This document shows, one piece after another, positions 44,445 through 53,585 of a DNA stretch of 64,000 nt. How positions within the stretch are numbered: the first letter of the stretch is position 1; each line of letters opens with the position of its first letter. The notes under the pieces are model-generated. The model was not told the origin of the DNA and did no database searches. It worked only from the letters and a program-made list of their open reading frames with translations. The position numbers and the translations under genes are program-made. Origin of the DNA: an uncultured Lachnospiraceae bacterium (lineage in GTDB: Bacteria > Bacillota > Clostridia > Lachnospirales > Lachnospiraceae); contig CAJUCN010000001.1 of the NCBI GenBank assembly GCA_910585005.1, positions 186,001 to 250,000 on the forward strand. Direction: 5' to 3'.

Positions 44445-45422
44445 TCACTTTCTATGCCGAATCATCATAAGCCAATTCGTAATACGGTATCCCCAAAAGG
44501 CTGTAACCATATAAATCATCATTTCTCTGCCATATTTACGCGTTATCTGCTTCCAACGTAAGCATTTCATTACATCCTTCACTATCTTTTGCCGAAGCAA
44601 AAAAGCCTCTTTTTTTAAATTAGGATAATAATCTGAATTGGTAAGCCGCACCTGGGCTTTATAATATTCCCTCAGTTCATAATAGTATGCATAAGGAAGC
44701 AGGTCTGGATAATTCTTTTTACAAACTTCTATCGCACTTTTATAAGCGCTCAAACTATAATAGTCTTTCAGTCCAAAATCTGACCGGGTTGTCGATCCAT
44801 CCCGCAGTACATAATGATATGCAGCCCTGTCAAGCATAAGGATATGGCTGCACCTGTCAACAATCCTGAAAATTATTTCCGTATCCTCATTTATGATTCC
44901 ATTCACATAACGGACTTTATCAAAGAGGCTTTTCCGGAATAACTTATTGGAACTTGACGGAAGCAGCTCCCCTTCTTCAAACAAATTCATCATGGCTTCT
45001 TCTTTTGTCAAATATATCTTCTCCGGTGCGGATATCACGCGGCTTTGCCCTGTCGTCTCTGTTATGACCATCCCCACCGCCACCAGTGAAACTGCATCAT
45101 CCTCCAATGCAGCCGCCATGTGCTCATACATATCAAGTTCTATATAATCGTCTGCATCAATAAACGAAATAAATTCTCCTGACGCAATCTCAATCCCTCT
45201 GTTTCTGGCATCTGCCTGTCCGCCGTTTTCTTTATGGATGACTATGACACGCGGATCACTCCGGGCAATTTCGTCACACAAAGCATCAGTGCCGTCAGTC
45301 GATCCATCATCCACCAGAATGATCTCCAGGCAGGAATAAGTTTGGTGGATAATGCTGTCCATACACCTTTCCAGGTAGGGCCTGACGTTATAGGCGGGTA
45401 CAATCACGGAGATAAGTTTCAT
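44445..45422 (-). CDS. glycosyltransferase family 2 protein (EpsJ-like)
   Basis: A 325-residue GT-A transferase: LISVIVPAYNVRPYLERCMD, EIILVDDGSTDGTDALC, GGQADARNRGIEIASG and FIDADDYIELDMYEHM at ~92-107. It is alignable over its whole length with the GT2 at 20869-21846, with matching internal blocks (ASGEF.SFID.DD, SS.NKLFR.SLF), so it is a paralog. The C-terminus is basic and hydrophobic (TAFWGYRITNWLMMIRHRK). It follows a DUF6056 gene's ribosome site GGTGATT. Confidence 0.88.
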   Translation of the reverse strand: MKLISVIVPAYNVRPYLERCMDSIIHQTYSCLEIILVDDGSTDGTDALCDEIARSDPRVIVIHKENGGQADARNRGIEIASGEFISFIDADDYIELDMYEHMAAALEDDAVSLVAVGMVITETTGQSRVISAPEKIYLTKEEAMMNLFEEGELLPSSSNKLFRKSLFDKVRYVNGIINEDTEIIFRIVDRCSHILMLDRAAYHYVLRDGSTTRSDFGLKDYYSLSAYKSAIEVCKKNYPDLLPYAYYYELREYYKAQVRLTNSDYYPNLKKEAFLLRQKIVKDVMKCLRWKQITRKYGREMMIYMVTAFWGYRITNWLMMIRHRK

Positions 45423-45430
45423 ACAATCAC

Positions 45431-46480
45431 CTATATAAATTTTTGCGTGTGAATTTTATTTAAGTTTGCAAATATTTTGTTGAACGGTGTGATTCTGCAT
45501 ACGCTACACCCATTTTGGCAGGCTGCATCCAACAATTTTTTTGTTGTATCTTTTTTTATGTCACTATTCCATATCTCTTCAAAACTCATTTCATTTATAT
45601 TTCCATATGTTATATAATCATGCCTTCTCTTCTCGCAGCAAACCACATCGCCATTGGCATGTATAATAGAGGTTAACGTATGTGCAATACACGGCAGATG
45701 AGCATTGTCGTACTCCAATCTGTCATTAATCACGAGCATAAATTTAATCCGCATATTTTCTGTAATCCGCAGCAGCCGTTTACGCAGATCATATAGTTCA
45801 TCCCGCGCAGGAGTAATATCCGGAGCTTCTTCAACCGGACGGAAATAGATATAGTCAACGCCTAGGTCATTTAATCTGCCAACCATCCCTTCAATATCGT
45901 GATAGTTCCGTGTCGTAAGCACATAGCCGATTCCCAGAAGACAGTTTTGATTATCTCTTACTTTTTGATACTTAGCCAGATTATCCATTACCCTGTCGAA
46001 GAAATTTTTCCCTTTCTCTATAAGATATTCATCACAGTTGCTTGCATCAAGGGAAATACGCATCCATTTTAATTTATTGATAGAATCGGAAATATCCACA
46101 GTACCATTACTGATCAGCCCCATATCCACATTATTCTCATAACCGTATGCTACAATATCGCGAAATCCTGGATGTACGGTCGGCTCCCCCCCGCCTTCCA
46201 GAGTTACGCCAGTCCCCATTCTCCCAAAGTAGCGGAGAAGGTCATAGGCTTTCTCTATGGACAGTGCGGCGCCATTCCCATGCAAATCTTTATCCGTACA
46301 CCATGGACAGTTCAAATTGCAATTATCAGTTAAATGCATTTCAACGCTTATAGGCGGCAGGTTATCATATCGCTTAATTCCAGATTGAACCTCCATAATT
46401 GATTGTACTTTTTCCCGATGACACAGCAGTTTCAATTTATCATACTCAAAAGGATCCCAGTAATTCTTGTTATCAAACAT
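45431..46480 (-). CDS. radical SAM protein
   Basis: A 349-residue radical SAM enzyme: LTDNCNLNCPWCTDKDLHG holds the CX3CX2C motif, GVTLEGGGEPTVHPGF the GGE-type SAM-binding segment, and the C-terminal CQNGCSVCRI a SPASM-like cysteine group. It lies 22 bases downstream of a DegT aminotransferase, the same neighbour relation as DesI/DesII in desosamine synthesis, where a radical SAM enzyme removes the amine to leave a deoxy-keto sugar. That analogy is inference. Other options are epimerisation or dehydrogenation. Confidence 0.85.
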   Translation of the reverse strand: MFDNKNYWDPFEYDKLKLLCHREKVQSIMEVQSGIKRYDNLPPISVEMHLTDNCNLNCPWCTDKDLHGNGAALSIEKAYDLLRYFGRMGTGVTLEGGGEPTVHPGFRDIVAYGYENNVDMGLISNGTVDISDSINKLKWMRISLDASNCDEYLIEKGKNFFDRVMDNLAKYQKVRDNQNCLLGIGYVLTTRNYHDIEGMVGRLNDLGVDYIYFRPVEEAPDITPARDELYDLRKRLLRITENMRIKFMLVINDRLEYDNAHLPCIAHTLTSIIHANGDVVCCEKRRHDYITYGNINEMSFEEIWNSDIKKDTTKKLLDAACQNGCSVCRITPFNKIFANLNKIHTQKFI

Positions 46481-46501
46481 TATAGTCTGCTCCCCTTGCC
46501 A

Positions 46502-47530
46502 TTATAATAATATACTTTTCAACTCTTCCACAGATTTCTCTGCATTCTCATATCCCAAATAAATTGGTGCACATTTGTGATGCTCCGTAATCCAATGGCT
46601 GTTGGGTACTTCTGCATCCACCCCGGAAATAACGTCCCCAAGATCACCCGGGCCAAATACCTGCCCTGTTTCCTGTTTTAATGGTGTGTCAAAAACAATA
46701 TATTTATAATACCCTGATTCCATTCCCTCCGGTAATCTCACACGATTCTCAAAAATCTCATCATATTTTCTGGCCAGCGCCCTTTTCCACTCAACAATTC
46801 CCGGTAACCTCTCTAGTTGCACAATGCCTAATGCCGCCGTAAACTCATTAATCCTGAAATTAAAACCATCGGGAATTCTGTAATAGACATGTCCATCTAC
46901 TACTTCCTTCCCATAGTTACGGTACTTTTCAATCCAATCAAGCAACTTTTTGTCCCTGCTTACAATCATTCCCCCATCGCCCAATGGCATGGTTTTGGTT
47001 GCATAAAAAGAATATGCGCCTGCAATTCCGTAATGTCCGCCGGTTTTTCCATTCCACCAGCCTCCATGAACATGTGCACAGTCCTCAATCAATACAATAC
47101 CTCTCTTTTCGCAAAACTCAGCTATCTCATGTATTTGAAATGCTATATGTCCCCCTATATGCACTACAATAACAGCTTTTGTTCTTTGGGTAACCTTCCG
47201 CTCCAGATCCTCAATGCTCAAACATAAATCGGATTTATTGCAATCAGCAAAGATCGGATTTCCCCCTGCAATCTGCACAGCCCTTGCATCCGCCCAAAAA
47301 GTGTTGGCCGGAAGAATAACATCATACCCTTTGACATCCACATATTCCAGTATTGCCAGTAACCCAGCGCCCCCGGACGAAACCGCTTTAGCCCCTAACT
47401 TCGTATATTCCCCGAACTTTTCTTCAAACGTTTTCTGCATCTGGCCCTCTGACCAAAGATTTGAATCGAATATCTTTTCCTCCAGCTCATAAAATTTTTC
47501 ACGATATTCTCTCTCAAAAGGAATTACCAT
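46502..47530 (-). CDS. DegT/DnrJ/EryC1/StrS-family aminotransferase
   Basis: A 342-residue PLP enzyme. K179 in AYSFYATKTMPLGDGGMIV is the aldimine lysine, VLIEDCAHVHGGWWNG contains the pyridine aspartate, and RINEFTAALGIVQLERL is the family's dimer segment. I start at ATG 47530 because GGAGG lies seven bases upstream; the frame extends to 47659 only because it overlaps the previous gene. The C-terminal PNSHWITEHHKCAPIYLGYE segment is typical of the group. Its immediate downstream neighbour is a radical SAM gene. Confidence 0.88.
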   Translation of the reverse strand: MVIPFEREYREKFYELEEKIFDSNLWSEGQMQKTFEEKFGEYTKLGAKAVSSGGAGLLAILEYVDVKGYDVILPANTFWADARAVQIAGGNPIFADCNKSDLCLSIEDLERKVTQRTKAVIVVHIGGHIAFQIHEIAEFCEKRGIVLIEDCAHVHGGWWNGKTGGHYGIAGAYSFYATKTMPLGDGGMIVSRDKKLLDWIEKYRNYGKEVVDGHVYYRIPDGFNFRINEFTAALGIVQLERLPGIVEWKRALARKYDEIFENRVRLPEGMESGYYKYIVFDTPLKQETGQVFGPGDLGDVISGVDAEVPNSHWITEHHKCAPIYLGYENAEKSVEELKSILL

Positions 47531-47531
47531 C

Positions 47532-48662
47532 TCAAATCCTCCCCTCATTCTTTTCAATAAGTTGATTATATACATAATACCATTCCCGGGCGGAATTTTC
47601 CCAGGAAGACATATGATACACGATCTCTTTATTCCATGAGCATTGCCTTTTCCATTCATCTATATTAGGAATCACTTCTGTCAACTGCCTTGTAATTTGA
47701 TCAATATGATCAATACTTATAAATCTGATACCTTTTTCCCGCAATGTGTGATACGGCAGCCATGAACCGGCGATTACCACATTCCCATGATACATATGCG
47801 ATAACATTGCAGAGCTTAGCTGATCTGTCGTTTGCACATGTATCATAATGTCAGTGATTGACGCTATTTCTGCCATCTCAGCCGTTGTAAGAAATTCTCT
47901 TAAAACCACGCTGTTTTCTGTAATTGACAATGCCCTGTCCTGCACGCTCCTTATATAATCCTCATTCCCCCCATAGGTCATAGGAAACAGCAGACAGCAA
48001 TTATTTAAAATAGCTTCAGGCAGTTTTTCGATAGCTTCCAGCATTTTCATATGTTGATGCTCTTTCCTTCCGTTCGTGCCACACATAACTACAATCTTGC
48101 CGGAAGGAATATCATATTTTTTTTTAAGGCTTCCAGCTTCAATATGAATTTCATCAAAATAATCCAATATATCAACCCCAAAACGTACGATCGTGTGGGG
48201 TGTCTTTCTGCCTTTCATTTTATAGACTTTTTCAAAACATTCTTTCGTTTCTTCTCCCTCTGAGGAAATCCAATTAGCCCGTCTGATAATTCTTTTTTGC
48301 AATATTCTAAAAAATAGTTTATTACTTTGACGATACAAATCGCTCCCGCCAACCGAACAAAACCACGCATCGCACTTTCGTCTCAAAATATGCGCTGCTT
48401 CCCCCCAAAACTGTTCCATCCACAAAGAGTGGATAATATCGAAATGAGGCAGCTTCTTTGCTTCAACGCAGCATAGATAATCATGCGCCCCAAAAGTATA
48501 AATCGACTCACCTTTTTGAAGTTCCAAGTGCCTTTGATAATAAGGTTTAGCGCTTTCCTTTGTAAAAAGACTATACTTTATATTGGGATAATATTTTTTC
48601 ATGTACCTATATAATTGTAATACATATGAAGTCTCATGTGTGCACAACAGCAATATATCCAT
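47532..48662 (-). CDS. GT-B glycosyltransferase (GT4-like)
   Basis: A 376-residue enzyme without membrane helices. The N-terminal half (MDILLLCTHETSYVLQLYRY) and WFCSVGGSDLYR resemble the acceptor domain of GT-B retaining transferases. The C-terminal half has VVMCGTNGRKEHQHMKMLEA and a donor-binding region AEIASITDIMIHVQTTDQLS, but lacks a clean EX7E, so the GT family is uncertain. The cysteine pair near DYLCCVEAKKL is unremarkable. The ATG has AGGGAAAGT before it. Confidence 0.78.
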   Translation of the reverse strand: MDILLLCTHETSYVLQLYRYMKKYYPNIKYSLFTKESAKPYYQRHLELQKGESIYTFGAHDYLCCVEAKKLPHFDIIHSLWMEQFWGEAAHILRRKCDAWFCSVGGSDLYRQSNKLFFRILQKRIIRRANWISSEGEETKECFEKVYKMKGRKTPHTIVRFGVDILDYFDEIHIEAGSLKKKYDIPSGKIVVMCGTNGRKEHQHMKMLEAIEKLPEAILNNCCLLFPMTYGGNEDYIRSVQDRALSITENSVVLREFLTTAEMAEIASITDIMIHVQTTDQLSSAMLSHMYHGNVVIAGSWLPYHTLREKGIRFISIDHIDQITRQLTEVIPNIDEWKRQCSWNKEIVYHMSSWENSAREWYYVYNQLIEKNEGRI

Positions 48663-48701
48663 ACTTTCCCTTTCACTGCAAATATCTCAAAACCCTGTCC
48701 G

Positions 48702-50099
48702 TTATCCATACACTATTATGTGGCGTATCATCTGTGCAAAGTTCAAAATGAACCCCAAAATCCCCAAAAAGACAATTCCGCACCGGATCATATGTCTTTT
48801 TAACATCCCAGAGTATTCAATCACGACACAACTGATCAAAATAAATGCCAAATATAAAAATGAAACTACACGAAGTATGGATGCTGATATCGTTGAGGTA
48901 AATCCTAATACAACATCGGGAAACAATCCCCAAACCAAAAAGGCAGCGCCAAGCGGAACAAATAGCCTGATTTCAGATGTGATCTGCCACAGCAGATAAA
49001 TAATGGATGCTGCCAACACAAGCGCCGATATAAGCGCTAAATATTGCTCTGTCTTCGGACATACATTAAATGAAGCATCAGGATAAATATATGTTAAAGA
49101 GCGGTTTTTTACTGTGTATGCAAAAAACACATAGCCAGTCCAAACTATCGTAATTCCAACAGGAACAAAAGCAATGATCCTGGTTATCATTTTCTTGTTA
49201 TGAATCAAAACCGCTATAAGAATAATCACACAAAAAGTAAACAAAACGGCATTGGGAATTGACATATAGTGGTAAAACGCTGAATTAATTCCCATTCTAA
49301 TCTTTCCCCAAAATGACAACGCCAATACATCAGCCGTATTATGCAAAACGGCATCTCGTTCCATTCTCACATGATTCCCCGGACAGGCAAGAAATAGGAT
49401 CAAATTAGCAACAGTTATCACTGCCCCTTCCCAATACTCAAGGCAAAATTGACAGGATGACGACTTAAAACATGCGAACCCAATAATAAAAAGAATGCCG
49501 ATCATCATCACTGCAGCTACATCAAAATTTGTTCCATAGATACATGCCATACAAAAAAATATATTCTTAATTACCTTGCCCGGCTTATTTTTACCGTTCA
49601 CAGCATATAACAGTATTTTTATACTATAAGCAAACGATGCCAGCATCCATGTCCAATTAATCGTAGTGGTCAGCCATCCGGCTGTTGCCATTAATGCATA
49701 TGGAAAACTTAAAAATAAAAGCATCTGGCATAATCTGTATTTCCCATCCATTTCTTGTTTCTGGAGCAGTAGCCTGATAATGCCTGACATGGAATTATAT
49801 AACCATACTATCATTAGGGTATCAACAATGACCCATATAAATGGCGGAAGCCAACCAAACAAAACAACTGCCGCCTCAATAACTACCCTGGATGTCCAAT
49901 ATTGATACTGCCTGTAAACAAAACCAAACAAATTATAATTATATTCCTCAAGGTATGCTGTATATAAAATATCATCCCAGCGATTAAAGCTCATAAACAA
50001 GTGTGGAAAAAAGTAAAGCAGAAAAACCAAAAAATAATCAATATTTTTTGGTATCAAACCAGCATATTTTATTCTCTTTTCGCGCGGCATACTTTTCAT
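48702..50099 (-). CDS. DUF6056-like polytopic membrane protein, putative GT-C
   Basis: A 465-residue protein with ten or more membrane helices beginning YFLVFLLYFFPHLFMSFNRW. FNRWDDILYTAYLEEYNYNL is an outside loop with an acidic pair, in the same position as the GGDD of the protein at 42947. TTINWTWMLASFAYSIK also parallels the ETWTWYCVLISYVLL region there, so the two are probably distant homologs. It may use polyprenyl-P sugar donors. An alternative is a polymerase role, since membrane proteins of this size are hard to assign. Confidence 0.68.
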   Translation of the reverse strand: MKSMPREKRIKYAGLIPKNIDYFLVFLLYFFPHLFMSFNRWDDILYTAYLEEYNYNLFGFVYRQYQYWTSRVVIEAAVVLFGWLPPFIWVIVDTLMIVWLYNSMSGIIRLLLQKQEMDGKYRLCQMLLFLSFPYALMATAGWLTTTINWTWMLASFAYSIKILLYAVNGKNKPGKVIKNIFFCMACIYGTNFDVAAVMMIGILFIIGFACFKSSSCQFCLEYWEGAVITVANLILFLACPGNHVRMERDAVLHNTADVLALSFWGKIRMGINSAFYHYMSIPNAVLFTFCVIILIAVLIHNKKMITRIIAFVPVGITIVWTGYVFFAYTVKNRSLTYIYPDASFNVCPKTEQYLALISALVLAASIIYLLWQITSEIRLFVPLGAAFLVWGLFPDVVLGFTSTISASILRVVSFLYLAFILISCVVIEYSGMLKRHMIRCGIVFLGILGFILNFAQMIRHIIVYG

Positions 50100-50116
50100 G
50101 ATATTCCTCTTTAATA

Positions 50117-51238
50117 TTAACTATTTCCATCAATATAACTTATGATGGGATGCATTACTACCTCCATACTGAAGTTCTTTTCTGCAAACATCCTTATTTT
50201 TCCAGCTAACTCCATTTTATGATTATCGGTGTTTTCCTTCAAGCTTTCAAACCAGCTCACAATCTGGGTAATATCTACTACGCTCTTATTATTGGGAAAA
50301 GAAAGCTTAAACGGGCACTCCTTCGCAATACCTGCAATAGGGCATCCTGTTACAAACGGCAGTCCTTTCGCCAGGCATTCGTATACTTTTAGTGAAGAAT
50401 TAGAATAATATACCCCTGCTTTATAAAAACCAAACGAAGCCAGGGCAATATCCGAATGTTCGTATATTTCATCCAGCTTTTCACCGATTGTTGTTGGATA
50501 AAACTTCACATATTCACAAAGATCATAACGCTGTACCAAACCCTGATAATATTTCTTTTCTGGTCCGTCGCCTACTAAATATAAGTAAACCTTGGGAGCA
50601 ACATTTTCTTTACTATAATAATCCTTAAGCCCTCTGATAATTCTCTCATAGCCATGCTGCCTTTGCATATATGCCACTCCCACCATGGTTATCTGGCCCA
50701 AAAGATAGTCTCCCCCAGTGATTTTAATCTGCTGGGTATCTACCCCATTAGTCGTACGGATCGTAGGAACGCCAAATATTTCACTGTCCTTACTATATGT
50801 CACAAAACAATCAATGAATTTTTTGTAACCTCGCCTATATATCAACTCCTTAATATAAAAAGGCCATGCGTTCCATTTACCAAAGTCATCCTTATCATAC
50901 GGATATGTAAAAATTTCAACAACAATTTTACACTTTGGATACCTTTCTTTTATCTGCCGTAAAAATAGCATATAATTATGATCTGCGTTTGCCCTTCTAA
51001 CATAAACAAAATCCGGCTCTTCGATCTGCTGCCATGCTCCTTTGTAATCTCTCGCAATAGACGCCCATGGGAAAAGTCCGGCAATCCGCTGAATTATGTT
51101 TCTGGGCGTAGAAACAACCTGAATCTCCCGTATATCATACCGGCTATCCAGCGCCTTCATCTGCATATCAATTTTCTTGCTCACACCTATCGTTTTCCTG
51201 GCATCAAAATGTATATAATATCCCTTTTTTCGTCCCAT
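50117..51238 (-). CDS. glycosyltransferase family 4 protein
   Basis: A 373-residue GT-B retaining transferase. The C-terminal donor domain shows QITMVGVAYMQRQHGYERII, KVYLYLVGDGPEKKYY and SNSSLKVYECLAKGLPFVTG, the glutamate-containing phosphate/sugar-binding region of GT4. The N-terminal domain starts YYIHFDARKTIGVSKKIDMQ. No membrane helices are present. It lies between a DUF6056 protein and a rhamnosyltransferase-like GT2. The donor is unknown. Confidence 0.88.
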   Translation of the reverse strand: MGRKKGYYIHFDARKTIGVSKKIDMQMKALDSRYDIREIQVVSTPRNIIQRIAGLFPWASIARDYKGAWQQIEEPDFVYVRRANADHNYMLFLRQIKERYPKCKIVVEIFTYPYDKDDFGKWNAWPFYIKELIYRRGYKKFIDCFVTYSKDSEIFGVPTIRTTNGVDTQQIKITGGDYLLGQITMVGVAYMQRQHGYERIIRGLKDYYSKENVAPKVYLYLVGDGPEKKYYQGLVQRYDLCEYVKFYPTTIGEKLDEIYEHSDIALASFGFYKAGVYYSNSSLKVYECLAKGLPFVTGCPIAGIAKECPFKLSFPNNKSVVDITQIVSWFESLKENTDNHKMELAGKIRMFAEKNFSMEVVMHPIISYIDGNS

Positions 51239-51283
51239 TTTTACAGCTCCAATTTAAATAAGTATATCATAAACATATTTCCT

Positions 51284-52195
51284 TTACAAACTATTTTTAG
51301 GATATTGCCCTGATATACCTTTTTTGTAATCTTTAATCCCTTCTGCTACTGCAGCCATATTTCCTCTCTCATTTTTCATAAACCAGATCAGCAGCCAAAC
51401 CAACCGATTGATTATAAAATAGCATAGGAAAAAAACAAACCGGACTTCCATATATTTGCGGTTGCAAATCAACCAGTTTCGCGTTATATAATAAACGCTG
51501 TCTGGCTTCTCGTTTCCCATAGTAGAACCATTCACCTTATGATAAATCAGTGCCTTTGCACAATACCAGATAGGCACACCCTTTTGCCTGGCTCTCAAGC
51601 TGTATTCCGTATCTTCATAATAAAGAAAAAACTGTTCATCCAGCAATCCCAGCTTCCGTATAATATTTCCAGACAACAGCATACTGCATCCATTAGCAAA
51701 AGAACATTCCATACTCTGGTCATATTGTCCGGTATCTTTTTGGTTTATCCCTCTCTGCACAGGTTTCCAGATCACTTTACTAAAGCTCCCCCCCGCACAC
51801 CATATTGTTTCCGGGTGATCTGCATACACGATTTTGGGTACTACAATTGCCCCTGTTTTCTTTTGAATATCTATCATTTTTTCTATGGCGTCTTCTGCAA
51901 TTTCCGTATCGTTATTCAGTATCAGGAAATACTCAGCTCCATTTTCCATTGCCCATTCTATTCCAACATTATTAGCTCTGGCAAACCCATAATTCTTATC
52001 CAGGGCAATAATCTTAACCCGGCTGCTCTCCTCCCATCTATCCTGCAAAAGCTGAAGCGATCCGTCCGTGGAAGCATTATCTACAACCACAATTTGCAGT
52101 TCATAAGTAATTGTGCTCTTTAGAATAGATTCAATACACTTATCGTTATAACTTTTTCCGTTGTAGTTCACCAAAATTATACTTATTTTCTCCAT
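51284..52195 (-). CDS. glycosyltransferase family 2 protein (WbbL/RfbN rhamnosyltransferase-like)
   Basis: A 303-residue GT2: ISIILVNYNGKSYNDKCIES, IVVVDNASTDGSLQLLQ, NYGFARANNVGIEWA and FLILNNDTEIAEDAIEKM with the NND metal motif, the series typical of dTDP-rhamnosyl and related transferases. FFLYYEDTEYSLRARQKG with the late EDxE motif is also characteristic. It is soluble apart from a hydrophobic stretch around 240-265. No dTDP-rhamnose synthesis genes are in the window, so the donor may come from genes elsewhere. AGAGGAAAT precedes the ATG. Confidence 0.9.
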   Translation of the reverse strand: MEKISIILVNYNGKSYNDKCIESILKSTITYELQIVVVDNASTDGSLQLLQDRWEESSRVKIIALDKNYGFARANNVGIEWAMENGAEYFLILNNDTEIAEDAIEKMIDIQKKTGAIVVPKIVYADHPETIWCAGGSFSKVIWKPVQRGINQKDTGQYDQSMECSFANGCSMLLSGNIIRKLGLLDEQFFLYYEDTEYSLRARQKGVPIWYCAKALIYHKVNGSTMGNEKPDSVYYITRNWLICNRKYMEVRFVFFLCYFIINRLVWLLIWFMKNERGNMAAVAEGIKDYKKGISGQYPKNSL

Positions 52196-52216
52196 ATTTC
52201 CTCTATTTTCTTTTCG

Positions 52217-52894
52217 TCAAAACCGGAACTCACCATCATGTGATAAAAAATTAATTTGTGTAAAATGGAACTGTCCCAAACGTTCCAGCAACTCATTTTC
52301 CTTTGATATCGTCAATTCATAAATGACCTCTATTTCATTATTTCTGATGCTTCTGGACTTTTTCTTCCGATTTTTAGCATATCCGCGAACAATTTTATCT
52401 ACTTCCTCCCAGTCCACTTCACTGCCAGTTGACCTTAAAACCAGCACAGACTCTGCCTTGGAATTAGGGATTAAACTGACCCCTAAAAGCAAAACCGTCA
52501 TAACAATACACAAGAGAACCGCCAGCAACGTAAGCCCCACTCCACAAATAATTCCGGCGCTAATAGACCAGAACAGATACAAAATATCCAACGGATTTTT
52601 CACGGCATTTCGAAAACGCACAATGGACAAAGCCCCCACCATGCCTAACGATACAATCAAGTTTGACTGCATTGCCACCATAATTGCAGCTATAACAACC
52701 GGCATGCCTGCAATTGTAATTCCGGTGTCTCTTGAGTAAAAAGCAGCCTTGCTGGACAATTTATATACCATATAGACATACAAACCAATAAGAAAAGCCA
52801 TAAAGAAAACAACCACAACCTCCTTAAAGGAAAGTCCTGTTCCTCCTGCTAAACTTTCATAAACGCTGCTTTTAATAACATCCTTTACTGACAT
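52217..52894 (-). CDS. DUF4956 membrane protein
   Basis: A 225-residue protein with about four membrane helices (VVVVFFMAFLIGLYVYMVYK first) and the DUF4956 signature GMVGALSIVRFRNAVKNPLD, then a cytoplasmic C-terminal ~80-residue domain (RSTGSEVDWEEVDKIVRGYA). DUF4956 genes usually sit beside VTC polyphosphate polymerase genes, as here. ATG 52894 is chosen with AGGAGG seven bases upstream; it overlaps the previous gene by 10 bases. The function is unknown; it may anchor or serve the polymerase. Confidence 0.88.
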   Translation of the reverse strand: MSVKDVIKSSVYESLAGGTGLSFKEVVVVFFMAFLIGLYVYMVYKLSSKAAFYSRDTGITIAGMPVVIAAIMVAMQSNLIVSLGMVGALSIVRFRNAVKNPLDILYLFWSISAGIICGVGLTLLAVLLCIVMTVLLLGVSLIPNSKAESVLVLRSTGSEVDWEEVDKIVRGYAKNRKKKSRSIRNNEIEVIYELTISKENELLERLGQFHFTQINFLSHDGEFRF

Positions 52895-53574
52895 CCCATT
52901 GCCTCCTGTCTGCATATTCTATATTTTGAATAGGATTCCTGCCTCATATTTCCACTCTCCAAAACGTTGGCAATAAACCCTGGTAAAAATTCATCATATT
53001 TCACTTCAAGTACATTATCTGGTTTTGCCACACATATTCTTGGGAATTCAGCCTCCTGCATAAACAAATCTATTCTGCGCCCAAATCGCAAATTACGGTC
53101 AAGGGTTATTCTAACATTCCCCGCATCAAACACAAACGCTTTCCGGTCATATTCCACAATGATTACAGGGCTTAGTTTTCTCTCGCTAATCGCAAGATTA
53201 AAAAGAGTAATCGTATTGTCAAGTGACGGTGCATCATCTTCAATGCATTGTCCTTGCAACAGCTTTACCATTTGTTCCCTGGATATCCTACAGCTTTTCT
53301 TTAAAATCCGGCTACCCCTTTTATATTTGATCTCAAGCTTAATCACATCGTAAGAGCCATTATATATCCGTATCCGGTACTTCTCACGAATCTGATTCCC
53401 ATTTACCGCATCGGCTAAATGTTTATCTTCATAATCATCAAAATATACGCTTGTTATCGTATACCCGTACTGGCTTTCCTGATTTTGGTCTGTGTGCAAA
53501 ATACATTCCAGCCTAGACTGCAAATAAAAAAGTTCTCTTTCATCACAAATAAATTTATCTTCTACACGATACAT
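52885..53574 (-). CDS. VTC-domain polyphosphate polymerase-like protein
   Basis: A 229-residue tunnel-type domain related to yeast Vtc4: VEDKFICDERELFYLQSRL, SVYFDDYEDKHLADAV, EKYRIRIYNG and VIKLEIKYKRGSRILKKSCR, with the alternating basic and acidic residues that line the triphosphate tunnel. VIVEYDRKAFVF and LEVKYDEFLPGF complete it. Such proteins make polyphosphate from ATP. In this locus it is unclear whether polyphosphate or a glycan phosphate is the target. It is paired with DUF4956 downstream. Confidence 0.88.
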   Translation of the reverse strand: MYRVEDKFICDERELFYLQSRLECILHTDQNQESQYGYTITSVYFDDYEDKHLADAVNGNQIREKYRIRIYNGSYDVIKLEIKYKRGSRILKKSCRISREQMVKLLQGQCIEDDAPSLDNTITLFNLAISERKLSPVIIVEYDRKAFVFDAGNVRITLDRNLRFGRRIDLFMQEAEFPRICVAKPDNVLEVKYDEFLPGFIANVLESGNMRQESYSKYRICRQEAMGCQ

Positions 53575-53585
53575 GATTTTTTCCT

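Noticed and set aside
47531..47659. N-terminal extension of the DegT protein at 46502
   Set aside because: Overlaps the previous gene and lacks a family match; the ATG at 47530 has GGAGG upstream.
51539..52123. 194-codon open frame on the plus strand
   Set aside because: Antisense to the rhamnosyltransferase-like GT2, whose motifs are clear on the minus strand.
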